Positions 17,612-25,699 of a stretch of 64,000 bases of DNA are shown here, in pieces. The stretch lies in the NCBI RefSeq assembly GCF_009913435.1, contig NZ_CP047895.1, positions 1,186,501 through 1,250,500 on the forward strand, read 5' to 3'. Within the stretch, counting starts at the first letter, position 1; every line of letters begins with the position of its first letter. The translations under genes and the position numbers were made by a program. The notes under the pieces are model-generated. The model was not told the DNA's origin and did not search any database. It saw only the letters and a program-made list of their open reading frames with translations. Origin of the DNA: Sphingomonas changnyeongensis (lineage in GTDB: Bacteria > Pseudomonadota > Alphaproteobacteria > Sphingomonadales > Sphingomonadaceae).

Positions 17612-20600
17612 TCACATGCCGATGCGCAGCGAGGCGCGGAACGACAGCACAGCGCGGCCCTGTTGCTGCTCGACACTGGCATCGCCGCCGAGCGTGAAGC
17701 CGGGGCTGCCGCCCAGCACGCGCAGCCGCCCGAGCCAGCCATCGGTGCGCTGATCGGCTGCCAGCGTGAAGCTCTGCCCGGTGCCGAACCGCGCGACCGT
17801 GTCGCCAAGCCGCCCGCCCAGGATCTGGCGGCGGCCGGCCTCCAGCTCGACACGCAGCCAGTTTTCATCGGCGCGGCCGGCCAGATAGCCAAGCGTGGCG
17901 CTGGCCGTGCCCGCCAGCTCGTCCGAGCTGCGCCGCCCGACGGTCAGCCTGCCGCCGGCCCCGGTGCCGGTTTCGACATAGCCATCCTCTGCCAGCCGGT
18001 GATAATCGACCCCGATCTGCGGGCGCAGCGCCAGCCGGCCGAAGCCGATCTCATAGGACGCACCGGCGGCGCCTGAATAAAGCCGTCCGTCCCAGCTGGC
18101 CGTGCCCATGCGGCTGACGACCTTGCCCGCCGCTGTGCGCCCCCGGAACACGCGGTCGGCGTCCATGTCCAGAAACCCCGCCGATCCGCGCGCCCAGGCG
18201 TGCAGGCGGCCGCTGGTCAGCCGCCAATAGGCCCCCAGCTCATATTGGCCGATGCCGACGCTGTTGTCGGTGTCGCGGCCGCGATTGCGGCTGTCGAGAT
18301 AGGCGACCGACAGGCCGAAGCTGCCCGCCGGGGTGATCGCCTCCGCCCCGCCGGCAAAGCCCCAGCCGCGCACCTCATAGGCCGCACTCTGCCCGCGGCC
18401 CTTGTCGGTGCCCCAGCCCGATTGCTGCAGCCAGAAGCCCCAGCCGCCCCGGTCGACGCGCGGGGCGTCGCGGTCGGCCAGGATGCGCGCGGTGGTGCGC
18501 GACCCCAGCGTCGCGGCTTCGAACACGCCGCCGCCATGGTCGGGCAGCAGCGCATCATAGGCTTGGATGAAACTTGCCTTGTCGGCATAGCCAAGGAAGA
18601 TGTTGCCGATTTCCCGGTCGGTCAGCAGCGCCTGATAGACGCCGGCATAGGCCGCCGCCTGGGCGCGGTTGAGGCCCAGCTCGGCCGCCGTCTTGCGCCT
18701 GATCTCGACCGCAAGCTCGCCCGCCGGGGTGCCGGCGGCAAGCTGGCCGCGATAGAGATAGGGCAGCAGATTGGCATCGACCGACAGGCTGGGCGTGCCC
18801 GTCAGCGTGCCGGCGCGCAGCACGGTGAAGCGGCCCTCGATCTGGCCGATCTCGGCCACGCGCACCTGCAGCCGCGAGCCTTGCGCAAAGCTGGCCGTGC
18901 CCGCGACATCGATCCGCGTGGCCAGACCGGTCGCCGCGTCGATCGCGATGCCCAGCACCGCGCCCTGGCCGACGCTCAGGCTGCCAAGCGCGACCGGCCC
19001 GGTATTGGCGATTTCAAAGCTGCCGCCGGTCAGCGTGACCGCCGCCCCGCCGGCATTGCTGACCGCGCCGCGAAACCGGGCCGTGCCGCCGACCGCGATC
19101 TGGTCTGCGCCCCCGCCCAGATCGAGCGCGCCGATCAGCTGCGCGCTGCCGCCCAGCGTCACCCGGTCCGCCCCCGCACCGAACCCGGCGTCGCCGGTCA
19201 GCGTCGCGGCCCCGCCCAGCACCAGCCGGTTGTCGCCTCCGCCAAAGGCGACAGGGCCGGTCACGCTGCCCGCCGCGACGTCGAGCAGATCGCCGCCGCT
19301 GCCGAACAGGATCGCGCCCTGGATGCGCGGCGCGGCTGCGTTGGCCCCGGTCGCGGCCAGCTGGCGCACGATGACCCCGCTGCCGTTCACCTGCGTGTCG
19401 ATGGCGATGTTCTGCGCCGCGGCCGTTGCGCCCGCCGCGTTGATCGCGCCCGTATTTTCAACCAGCGTCAGCCGGCCCGAGCGGTCGACGATCGCCGTCG
19501 CCGATCCTGCGCCCGTCGCCCGCGCGTCGATGGTGCCGCTGTTGCGGATCGCCGTCACCACCGCATTCTGGTCGATCACGATCGCGCGGCTGCGCGTGTT
19601 CGCCGTGCTGGCCCCGTCGGCCTGGATCGATCCGCTGTTGCGGATTTCGTTCACCACCCCGCGTTCGCCGATGCGCAGCGCGGTGGCCGAACCGTTGAAC
19701 GCGCTCGCCCGCATCGTGCCGGCATTGGTCAGCCCGCCCTGAACGGTCACGTCGCGGCCCTGGCCGCCGATCATCACCGCATTGGCGGCGACCCCGGCAT
19801 AGACCCCGTCGGCAATGATCGTGCCGCGATTGACGAGGCCGTGGCCGTTCGCCTCGCCGGCGATCGCGCCGACGGCGACGCTGCGGTCGGCCGATCCGAT
19901 CAGCACCGCCGGCGACGCGCCCCAGGCGGTGATGGCGGCGCGGCCTTCGCTGGCGTCGGGAATGCCGTCCTTGTCCTCGTCCGGGTCATTGGGGTTGGTG
20001 TCGGCGGGCGGCACGTCGAACAGCAGCCCGCCCGCGACATTGCCGGCAATGTGCAGCGCCGGGCCGCCCTGCAGCAGATCATCGGCATCGAGCTTCGACG
20101 TGTCGGCCGGGCGCGCCGTCGCGCGGTAACCGGTGGCGGTGATCGTGCCCTGCACGGCCACCGCGCCGCCGACATTGCCGCCGATCAGCACACCGACCGC
20201 ATTGCCGCCGCGCGCCTCGACCGTGCCGGCGACGCGCAGATTGCCGGTCACATCGGTGGTGCGGATGCCGAAACTGTCATTGCCGGTGACGCTGATCGTG
20301 CCGGTCGCGCCAAGATTGCCGACCAGCCGGCTGTCGGCGGCGATGCCGGCCGAGCTGTTGCCTTCGACGGTGATCGTGCCGCTGGTCGTCAGATTGCCGG
20401 TCACCTGCCCGCCGGGCGCGAGCCGGATGGCGAAACGGTTGGTCCCTTGCGCGAACGGCCCGTCGGCATCGCCGTCATTGTCGCTGTCGGCGGGCGTGTA
20501 ATTCTCGTCGATGGTGATCTGGCCGCTGCTGGCGATATTGGTGGTGGTGCCGGGATTGACGAGGATGCCCACCGCGCCGTTCGCGCCGCGCACCTCGATC

Positions 20601-20833
20601 GTGCCTTCATTGGTGAGATTGTGGCTGGAGTTGACGGTCACCGCGGTGCCGCTGGCGGGCGCGACGGCCCCGGCGCTGGCGATGCGCAGGCTGTCAGCCT
20701 GGCCGTTCGCGGCGGTCGCGGTGGCGACCGGGCTGGTCAGCCGCGTCGAGATCACGGTCTGCGCCTGGCCGACGGTGCCGAGCGCGATCAGCGGCAGGGG
20801 CGTGAGACAGGTGCAGGCAAGCAGACGGCGCAT
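17612..20833 (-). CDS. classical (type Va) autotransporter with calcium-type inserts
   Basis: 1073 residues. After a signal peptide ending VGQAQ, a long Gly/Ala/Thr-rich beta-helical passenger (about residues 25-760) has repeated NSGTI/NAGT/GTITV turns. Two Asp-rich segments interrupt it, DSDNDGDADG near residue 115 and DPDEDKDGIPDASEG near 285, which resemble calcium-binding thrombospondin type 3 motifs. The C-terminal ~290 residues form the autotransporter barrel, with GGWGFWLQQSGWG, YLDSRNRGRDTD and a terminal RIGM. It starts 108 bases after the upstream TonB-receptor gene in the same direction, so it may be transcribed with the sigma/FecR/receptor set. The binding target of the passenger is unknown. 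Confidence 0.9.
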   Translation of the reverse strand: MRRLLACTCLTPLPLIALGTVGQAQTVISTRLTSPVATATAANGQADSLRIASAGAVAPASGTAVTVNSSHNLTNEGTIEVRGANGAVGILVNPGTTTNIASSGQITIDENYTPADSDNDGDADGPFAQGTNRFAIRLAPGGQVTGNLTTSGTITVEGNSSAGIAADSRLVGNLGATGTISVTGNDSFGIRTTDVTGNLRVAGTVEARGGNAVGVLIGGNVGGAVAVQGTITATGYRATARPADTSKLDADDLLQGGPALHIAGNVAGGLLFDVPPADTNPNDPDEDKDGIPDASEGRAAITAWGASPAVLIGSADRSVAVGAIAGEANGHGLVNRGTIIADGVYAGVAANAVMIGGQGRDVTVQGGLTNAGTMRASAFNGSATALRIGERGVVNEIRNSGSIQADGASTANTRSRAIVIDQNAVVTAIRNSGTIDARATGAGSATAIVDRSGRLTLVENTGAINAAGATAAAQNIAIDTQVNGSGVIVRQLAATGANAAAPRIQGAILFGSGGDLLDVAAGSVTGPVAFGGGDNRLVLGGAATLTGDAGFGAGADRVTLGGSAQLIGALDLGGGADQIAVGGTARFRGAVSNAGGAAVTLTGGSFEIANTGPVALGSLSVGQGAVLGIAIDAATGLATRIDVAGTASFAQGSRLQVRVAEIGQIEGRFTVLRAGTLTGTPSLSVDANLLPYLYRGQLAAGTPAGELAVEIRRKTAAELGLNRAQAAAYAGVYQALLTDREIGNIFLGYADKASFIQAYDALLPDHGGGVFEAATLGSRTTARILADRDAPRVDRGGWGFWLQQSGWGTDKGRGQSAAYEVRGWGFAGGAEAITPAGSFGLSVAYLDSRNRGRDTDNSVGIGQYELGAYWRLTSGRLHAWARGSAGFLDMDADRVFRGRTAAGKVVSRMGTASWDGRLYSGAAGASYEIGFGRLALRPQIGVDYHRLAEDGYVETGTGAGGRLTVGRRSSDELAGTASATLGYLAGRADENWLRVELEAGRRQILGGRLGDTVARFGTGQSFTLAADQRTDGWLGRLRVLGGSPGFTLGGDASVEQQQGRAVLSFRASLRIGM

Positions 20834-20940
20834 GGTGGATCCTTCTTCCGGTTGGCGGCCGCGCGCATCGGCGCGGGGCTTCGGAAGTCAGGACGTCGCG
20901 GGCGCGCTGAACCCGCACCGGCACCGGGCGGCGGGTGCGT

Positions 20941-23316
20941 TCAGAAACGCAGGTCCCAGCCCAGCCGCACGGTGCGCGGCACCAGCGGCGTCACCTGCGG
21001 GTTGGTGACGATGGTGAAGGGCGAACCGAGCGCGAAACGGTTGCCCGTCGCATCAAGCAGATTGGCGATGCTGAGCGTCAGCGCATGGTCGCCAAAGCCG
21101 ATCCGCGCGGCTGCCGACACGTCGGTCCACCCGCCCTGCGCCTCGCCCAGGACCGGTCCGATGCCGAGCCGCGACCGGCCGACATAGCGCAGCGCCGCAT
21201 TCAGCCGCAGCGTGCGCCCCGCCCCCAGATCGTGCCGGTATTCGGCCGAGGCGCGCCCGTTCCAGCGCGCGACATTGGGCAGCCTCGCGCGCGGGGTGGC
21301 GATGATCGAGGGCAGCGTATCGGTCACCAGACTGTCGTTGAACAGCCCCGCCGCCTCGAGCGCGAGGCCGGGCAGCGGCCGCCAGCCGATGCGCAGATCG
21401 GCGGTCCAGATGCGCCCGTCGCCGATATTGGCGGTGATCGGAAAGCCCGACAGGTCGATGGTGTCGGCCTGAATGTCGGTCCAGCGCGTAAAGGCCGCCG
21501 ATGCCTGGATGTCGAGCGCACCCGGATCGGGCTGGCCATAGCGGATGCCGGCCTCGACCGTGCGCACCCGGTCGCTGGTGAAGCGGGTGACGAACGCCGC
21601 AGTCGGCACCAGCCCGCCGGGGCGAAAGCCTTCCTGATACCGCACAAAGCCGAGCGCCGACCGCCCAAGCCGCGCGGCGATGGCGCCCGAGGGCAGCAGT
21701 GCGGCAAGGTTGCGGCGGACATCGGCGCGCATCCCGAAGCCCGGCACGCCCATGTCCGGGAACAGCACCGGATCGAGCGGCCGCCCACCCAGCCGCGCGC
21801 GCACCGCCCGGCCGCCGGCGGTGACCGTCAGCCAGTCGAGCGGGCGCAGCGTCGCCTCGCCGAACAGCGTGGCCTCGAACACCTCATTGCCCACGCCCGG
21901 CAGCGCCGCCGGTTCGCCGGGCGGGCCGAGCTGGCGGTTCTGCCGCGAGCGGTTGTCGACAAGGCTCGCGCCGATCAGCCATCCCGGCCCGCCATCCGCC
22001 GTCTGCCGCGACAGCCGCACTTCGCCGGTCATCAGGTCGATGCGGGTCCGCTGGCTGAAGCGCAGCGGCGGGCCGCCGGGGGCGGTCGAATCATAGACTT
22101 CGATCAGCTTCTGGCGGACCAGTCCGGTGGTCGCGACCAGCCGGTATTCGCCCCAGTCGCGCGTCGCCACCGCATCGACCAGCAGATAGTCATTGGCAAA
22201 GGGCTGATCGATCGCCCCGGCGCGGGTGAGCGGCGGACCGTTGCGGTCGGCCGACTGGGCATCGTCGCCGCGGATGCGCTGGCCGGTTGCGGCAAGGGTC
22301 AGCCGCCATTCGTCATCGACCGCCCAGCCCAGCGCCGCGCGGCCGCCCTGGACCCGCGCCGCGTTGATGTTGCGCGCGCCGGTCAGCGGATTGTCGATAT
22401 AGCCGCCCTGCACCAGCCCATAGCCGACCAGTCGCAGCCCCAGCCGGTCGGCTGCGACCGGCAGGTTGAGCATCGCCGCCGCATCCATGCCCGGATCGCC
22501 GTGACGCGTGGTCGACGCGCCGACCGTCGCCGTGCCTTCGGTGGCGGCGGTGTCGGGCCGGTTGGGCACCATGCGCACGATCCCGCCCAGCGCGCCGGCG
22601 CCATAAAGCGTGCCCTGCGGCCCCGGCAGCACCTCGATCCGGTCGATGTCGTAGAGCCTCAGATCCGGGTCGGGCGCGTTATAGTTGAGCCGTGTTTCGC
22701 CCAGATACTGGCCGACCGTCGCCTGGGTGGGGCCGTTGAAGCTCGAATCGGCGATGCCACGCACGAACAGCTTGTTGCGGCCGGGGCCGAAATGGGTGGA
22801 GGTGAGCGTGTGCAGCCGCCCGAGCAGCAGCTCGCTGCCGCGCGGCCCGGCGGCGAATGCCGGATCGTCGCCGCTGATCACGCTCGCCGAACCGGGAAAG
22901 GCGGCCAGCGTGACGGGGCGCTTGAGCGCGGTGACGACGATGTCGGGCGCATCGCCGGGCGCGGTCGGCGCGATCGCCGGGGCGCGGCGGAGGTCGGGGC
23001 GGGCCGGCACCGTCGCCGCGCGGTCGATGAAGATGCGGAAGGTGCGCGCGTCGACCGCCATATGGCGCGCGCCGGTGCCGGCCAGCAGCCGGGCGAGCGC
23101 GGCCTCCACGCTCATCCGCCCCGACAGGCCGGGCACGTCGCGCCGCGCCAGCGCCGGATCGGTCAGCCCGATGCTGACATTGGCCTGGCGCCCGAGCGCC
23201 ACCACCGCCCGGCCAAGCGGGCCGGCGGGGATCACCAGTGCCCGCAGCTCCGCCGCCGGCGCGGATGCGACCGGGATCAGCAGGGCGGCAAGAAGGATCG
23301 GGCTAGCGCGGTTCAC
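20941..23316 (-). CDS. STN-domain TonB-dependent receptor (surface signalling type)
   Basis: 791 residues. After the signal peptide comes an STN signalling domain (residues ~22-100: IPAGPLGRAVVALGRQANVS, SVEALARLLAGTG), the part that contacts a FecR anti-sigma factor. The plug follows, with PDIVVTALKRP and YDIDRIEVLPGPQGTLYGAGALGG, then the barrel ending TVRLGWDLRF. The start overlaps the end of fecR by 14 bases, showing coupling. Receptor, FecR and ECF sigma together form a cell-surface signalling system in which ligand binding outside releases the sigma factor inside. The ligand is not evident; the plug resembles receptors for larger organic substrates as much as siderophores. Confidence 0.92.
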   Translation of the reverse strand: MNRASPILLAALLIPVASAPAAELRALVIPAGPLGRAVVALGRQANVSIGLTDPALARRDVPGLSGRMSVEAALARLLAGTGARHMAVDARTFRIFIDRAATVPARPDLRRAPAIAPTAPGDAPDIVVTALKRPVTLAAFPGSASVISGDDPAFAAGPRGSELLLGRLHTLTSTHFGPGRNKLFVRGIADSSFNGPTQATVGQYLGETRLNYNAPDPDLRLYDIDRIEVLPGPQGTLYGAGALGGIVRMVPNRPDTAATEGTATVGASTTRHGDPGMDAAAMLNLPVAADRLGLRLVGYGLVQGGYIDNPLTGARNINAARVQGGRAALGWAVDDEWRLTLAATGQRIRGDDAQSADRNGPPLTRAGAIDQPFANDYLLVDAVATRDWGEYRLVATTGLVRQKLIEVYDSTAPGGPPLRFSQRTRIDLMTGEVRLSRQTADGGPGWLIGASLVDNRSRQNRQLGPPGEPAALPGVGNEVFEATLFGEATLRPLDWLTVTAGGRAVRARLGGRPLDPVLFPDMGVPGFGMRADVRRNLAALLPSGAIAARLGRSALGFVRYQEGFRPGGLVPTAAFVTRFTSDRVRTVEAGIRYGQPDPGALDIQASAAFTRWTDIQADTIDLSGFPITANIGDGRIWTADLRIGWRPLPGLALEAAGLFNDSLVTDTLPSIIATPRARLPNVARWNGRASAEYRHDLGAGRTLRLNAALRYVGRSRLGIGPVLGEAQGGWTDVSAAARIGFGDHALTLSIANLLDATGNRFALGSPFTIVTNPQVTPLVPRTVRLGWDLRF

Positions 23317-24268
23317 CTGGGATCAGTGTCCAGCCATCGGCGGTGCGGACGGCCCGGACGCCAAGCAGTGCCGCAACCCGCCGGAACAGCAGATCGCGGT
23401 CGGGGTCAAGCATGATCACCCCGGTGAACGGCCGTGCCGCGACCTCAGGGGCCGCGCGCACCGGCACGCCGATGCTGCGGCCAAGGTCAGCCGCCACGGC
23501 GGCAAGCGGCGCAGCGGTGTAGCTGAGCCGCCCCGTCCGCCAGCCGCCGACCGTCGCGGGATCGAGCGCCGTGACCGCGACCCGGTCTCCGGTCTCGCTC
23601 AGCCCCATGCCGGGGTCCAGCCGCACGCGCTCGCCGGCCGGATTGTAGAGCACCGCCCCTCGGCCACCGCGACGCGCAGCCGGTCCGGCTCGCGCACCAC
23701 ATCGAACACCGTCCCCAGGTCGCGCAGCACCGCATCGCCGGCATGAACCTCGAACGGGCGGGCCTCGTCATGGACGATGGTGAACAGCGCCTCGCCGCGC
23801 TCCAGCCGCGCAAAGCGGGGATTGCCGCGATCAAGGGCGATGCGGGTGCCGCCGTTCAGATCGACGCGGCTGCCATCGGCCAGCGTCACGCTGCGCCGTT
23901 CGCCGGGCCGCGTCTCGATCATGTCCATCGCCGGGCTGCGCAAGGTGGCGACCGCGATCACCCCGGCCAGCGCCGCGGCGACCGCGCCGCCGACGGCCCA
24001 GCGGCGCCGGGGCGCGCCGATGTGCCCGGGGTGTCGCCGCCGCGCATTGGGGTAGGCGCGGCGGCGACGGGGCGCGCGGGCTGGGGGGCAGCGCGCCCAG
24101 GCGGTCATCGACAAGGGACAGGCTTTCCCAGGCGGCCAGATGGTCCGGCCCGGCTTCCAGCCAGTCGGTAAAGGCGCGCCAGTCCTCCGCCGTCCCATGC
24201 TTCAGGCGGATCTGCCAGGCGATCGCGGCATCGAGCGCCGCATCCATCTGTTCGTCGCGCGGGGTCAT
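23303..24268 (-). pseudogene. fecR: FecR-type anti-sigma regulator, two compensating frameshifts
   Basis: Corrected length is 321 residues, normal for FecR. The N-terminal cytosolic domain has AIAWQIRLKHGTAEDW and FTDWLEAGPDHLAAWE. An extra C in the C6 run (24083-24088 on plus) shifts the frame; removing it gives LPPARAPRRRRAYPNARR and the membrane segment GGAVAAALAGVIAVA. The FecR periplasmic domain follows, with SVTLADGSRVDLNGGTRI and RGEALFTI. A second shift, one missing base in the CCCC at 23656-23659, separates VAVAEG from VLYNPAGERVRL and an STN-like C-terminus. One gain plus one loss leaves the length divisible by three. Expected role: membrane relay between the STN receptor and the ECF sigma factor. 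Confidence 0.85.
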
Positions 24269-24295
24269 CGCGGCACCTGGCGGGCGACGCCGGGG

Positions 24296-24838
24296 TCATT
24301 CGTCATCGAGGCGTCTCCTCAGTCCCAGCAGCGCGCGATAGGCGCGCTGCAAATGTTTCTCGACCGAACTCAGGCTCAGCCCCTGTTCCTCGGCGATGCG
24401 GCGCTGGTTCACCCCGTCGAGGCGGAAGCGCCGAAAGATCGTTTCGGTCCGGTCGCCCAGATCCGCGAGCGCGGCTTCGGCGGCGCGCAGCCGTTCACGC
24501 GCGATCAGCGCCGTTTCGGCATCGGGATCGGGCGACATGTCGGCCAGGCCGCCGGTGGCGTCGGTCCAGGCCTCGTCGCGGCGCGCGGCGCGCAGTGCGG
24601 CGCGGCGGCGGTCGAGCATCAGATTGTTGGCGACCCGGTAGAGATAGGCGAGCGGATCCTGGATCGGCCCGGTCGCACCGGCCGCCGCCTTGATCCAGAG
24701 ATCCTGCACCAGATCCTCGGCCGCGTCGCCGGCCCCGCGCGCGCGCAGGAAGCGCAGCAGCTCGCCGCGATGGACAAGGCAGACAGCCTGAAGCCCGCTT
24801 TCCATGCCCGCCTGCGGTGTCACCGGCTGCTCCGTCAT
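24296..24838 (-). CDS. FecI-type ECF sigma factor
   Basis: About 180 residues from ATG 24838. Region 2 reads LLRFLRARGAGDAAEDLVQDLWIKA and ends AYLYRVANNLMLDRRR, with the usual DLVQD core-binding motif. Region 4 has IFRRFRLDGVNQRRIAEEQ and SLSSVEKHLQRAYRAL, a helix-turn-helix for the -35 element. It directs RNA polymerase to the receptor operon and perhaps other genes. It lies 27 bases before fecR on the same strand, as expected. Upstream in-frame starts exist but add only low-complexity Pro/Arg sequence. The target promoter is not recognisable by eye. Confidence 0.92.
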   Translation of the reverse strand: MTEQPVTPQAGMESGLQAVCLVHRGELLRFLRARGAGDAAEDLVQDLWIKAAAGATGPIQDPLAYLYRVANNLMLDRRRAALRAARRDEAWTDATGGLADMSPDPDAETALIARERLRAAEAALADLGDRTETIFRRFRLDGVNQRRIAEEQGLSLSSVEKHLQRAYRALLGLRRRLDDE

Positions 24839-24974
24839 CGGTCGCTGTGTCTGCGGGGGCGGGGCGCTTGGCAAGAGGTGGGGCGATCGGGGGCGAACCG
24901 GGCGCCGGCCGGCCATTGTAAGGTCCATCCGCGTCAGTTCCATCCGCCCGGAACCGCAGCCGCTGCCGTCTGCT

Positions 24975-25103
24975 GGCTTTCGCAGCCGGGGCGGGCATGG
25001 CGGCCGGCCCGCAGGCGGCGGGCGCTGCAAACAGCGGCGCGATCAGGGCAAGCAGCGTCATGACAAGCACGCCGGCCATGCCGATCACCAGCCTTTTTTC
25101 CAT
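24975..25103 (-). other. possible small exported protein upstream of the sigma gene
   Basis: ATG 25103 has a good GGGAGGGT ribosome site and begins a typical signal peptide: MEKRLVIGMAGVLVMTLLALIAP, leading to APAACGPAAM. After about 45 codons the frame loses coding character and simply runs on through the sigma gene to 24495, so the true end is unclear. It may be a small gene with an indel, or chance. Listed because the start signals are better than those of the sigma gene. Confidence 0.25.
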
Positions 25104-25699
25104 CGCCGACCCTCCCTGTCCTGGCACCCGCAAAACCGGTTGAGGGACGCGCGGACCGAAGCGTCCCTCAACCCCAAGACGCCGCGCGGACGACAAACCC
25201 GCACAGATTTTTTGGGGCGCCGCCGCGCCGGATTTCGATCTGCATCTGCGGGTCGATGGCCTGACGGGCTTTGACGCGCGAACCAGGCCGGCCAAGGGTG
25301 TCGAATGGCCCGATGCGAAAGCCTCTGCGTGGCTCCATGCCGGGCATCGTCGCCAGCCGGGCCATGGCATCTGGGGCAGCTTGGTCGCGCAGCGCAGCGC
25401 AGTCTCTCGGTTCACTCGCCTAGATCTGTCGCCCAAGATAAGGGTGAGAATAATCTTGTAGATATTCAGTATTTATCAGGCCATTGAGGCCAGTAGAGCC
25501 TCGGAAGGCGTGGGTTATTCATCAGACTGAGAATGGCAATGTGATCTTATATTGAGTGATCGCGTCTTTAGAATGTTGATGTTGTTATAATCCATATCGT
25601 TAATCAAAATCTGAAATCCAACAAATGAGTATAATTCCGGCACCGCTCGGCACGACCAAGGCGCGCACCCTCTATAAACGGGGGCCGGGCCCCTCCGGC
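25104..25699. other. 596-base intergenic region, GC-rich then AT-rich
   Basis: The first 320 bases are GC-rich with no supported gene; a 65-codon minus-strand frame here has no family. From about 25430 the base composition drops sharply to AT-rich, continuing to 25624, with a short GAGGC/GCCTC hairpin near 25485-25500. The switch in composition and the candidate promoter suggest the control region of the large repeat autotransporter. Confidence 0.45.
25586..25591 (+). promoter_or_regulatory. candidate -10 element (TATAAT) of the repeat autotransporter
   Basis: A perfect TATAAT lies in the AT-rich leader. No good -35 box is found 16-18 bases upstream, so an activator or extended -10 may be needed (TTGTTATAAT). 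Transcription would start near 25598, shortly before the possible starts at 25625, 25700 and 25721. Confidence 0.35.

Noticed and set aside
25168..25365. 65-codon minus-strand frame upstream of the giant autotransporter
   Set aside because: No ribosome site, family or neighbour support; low confidence that it is a gene.
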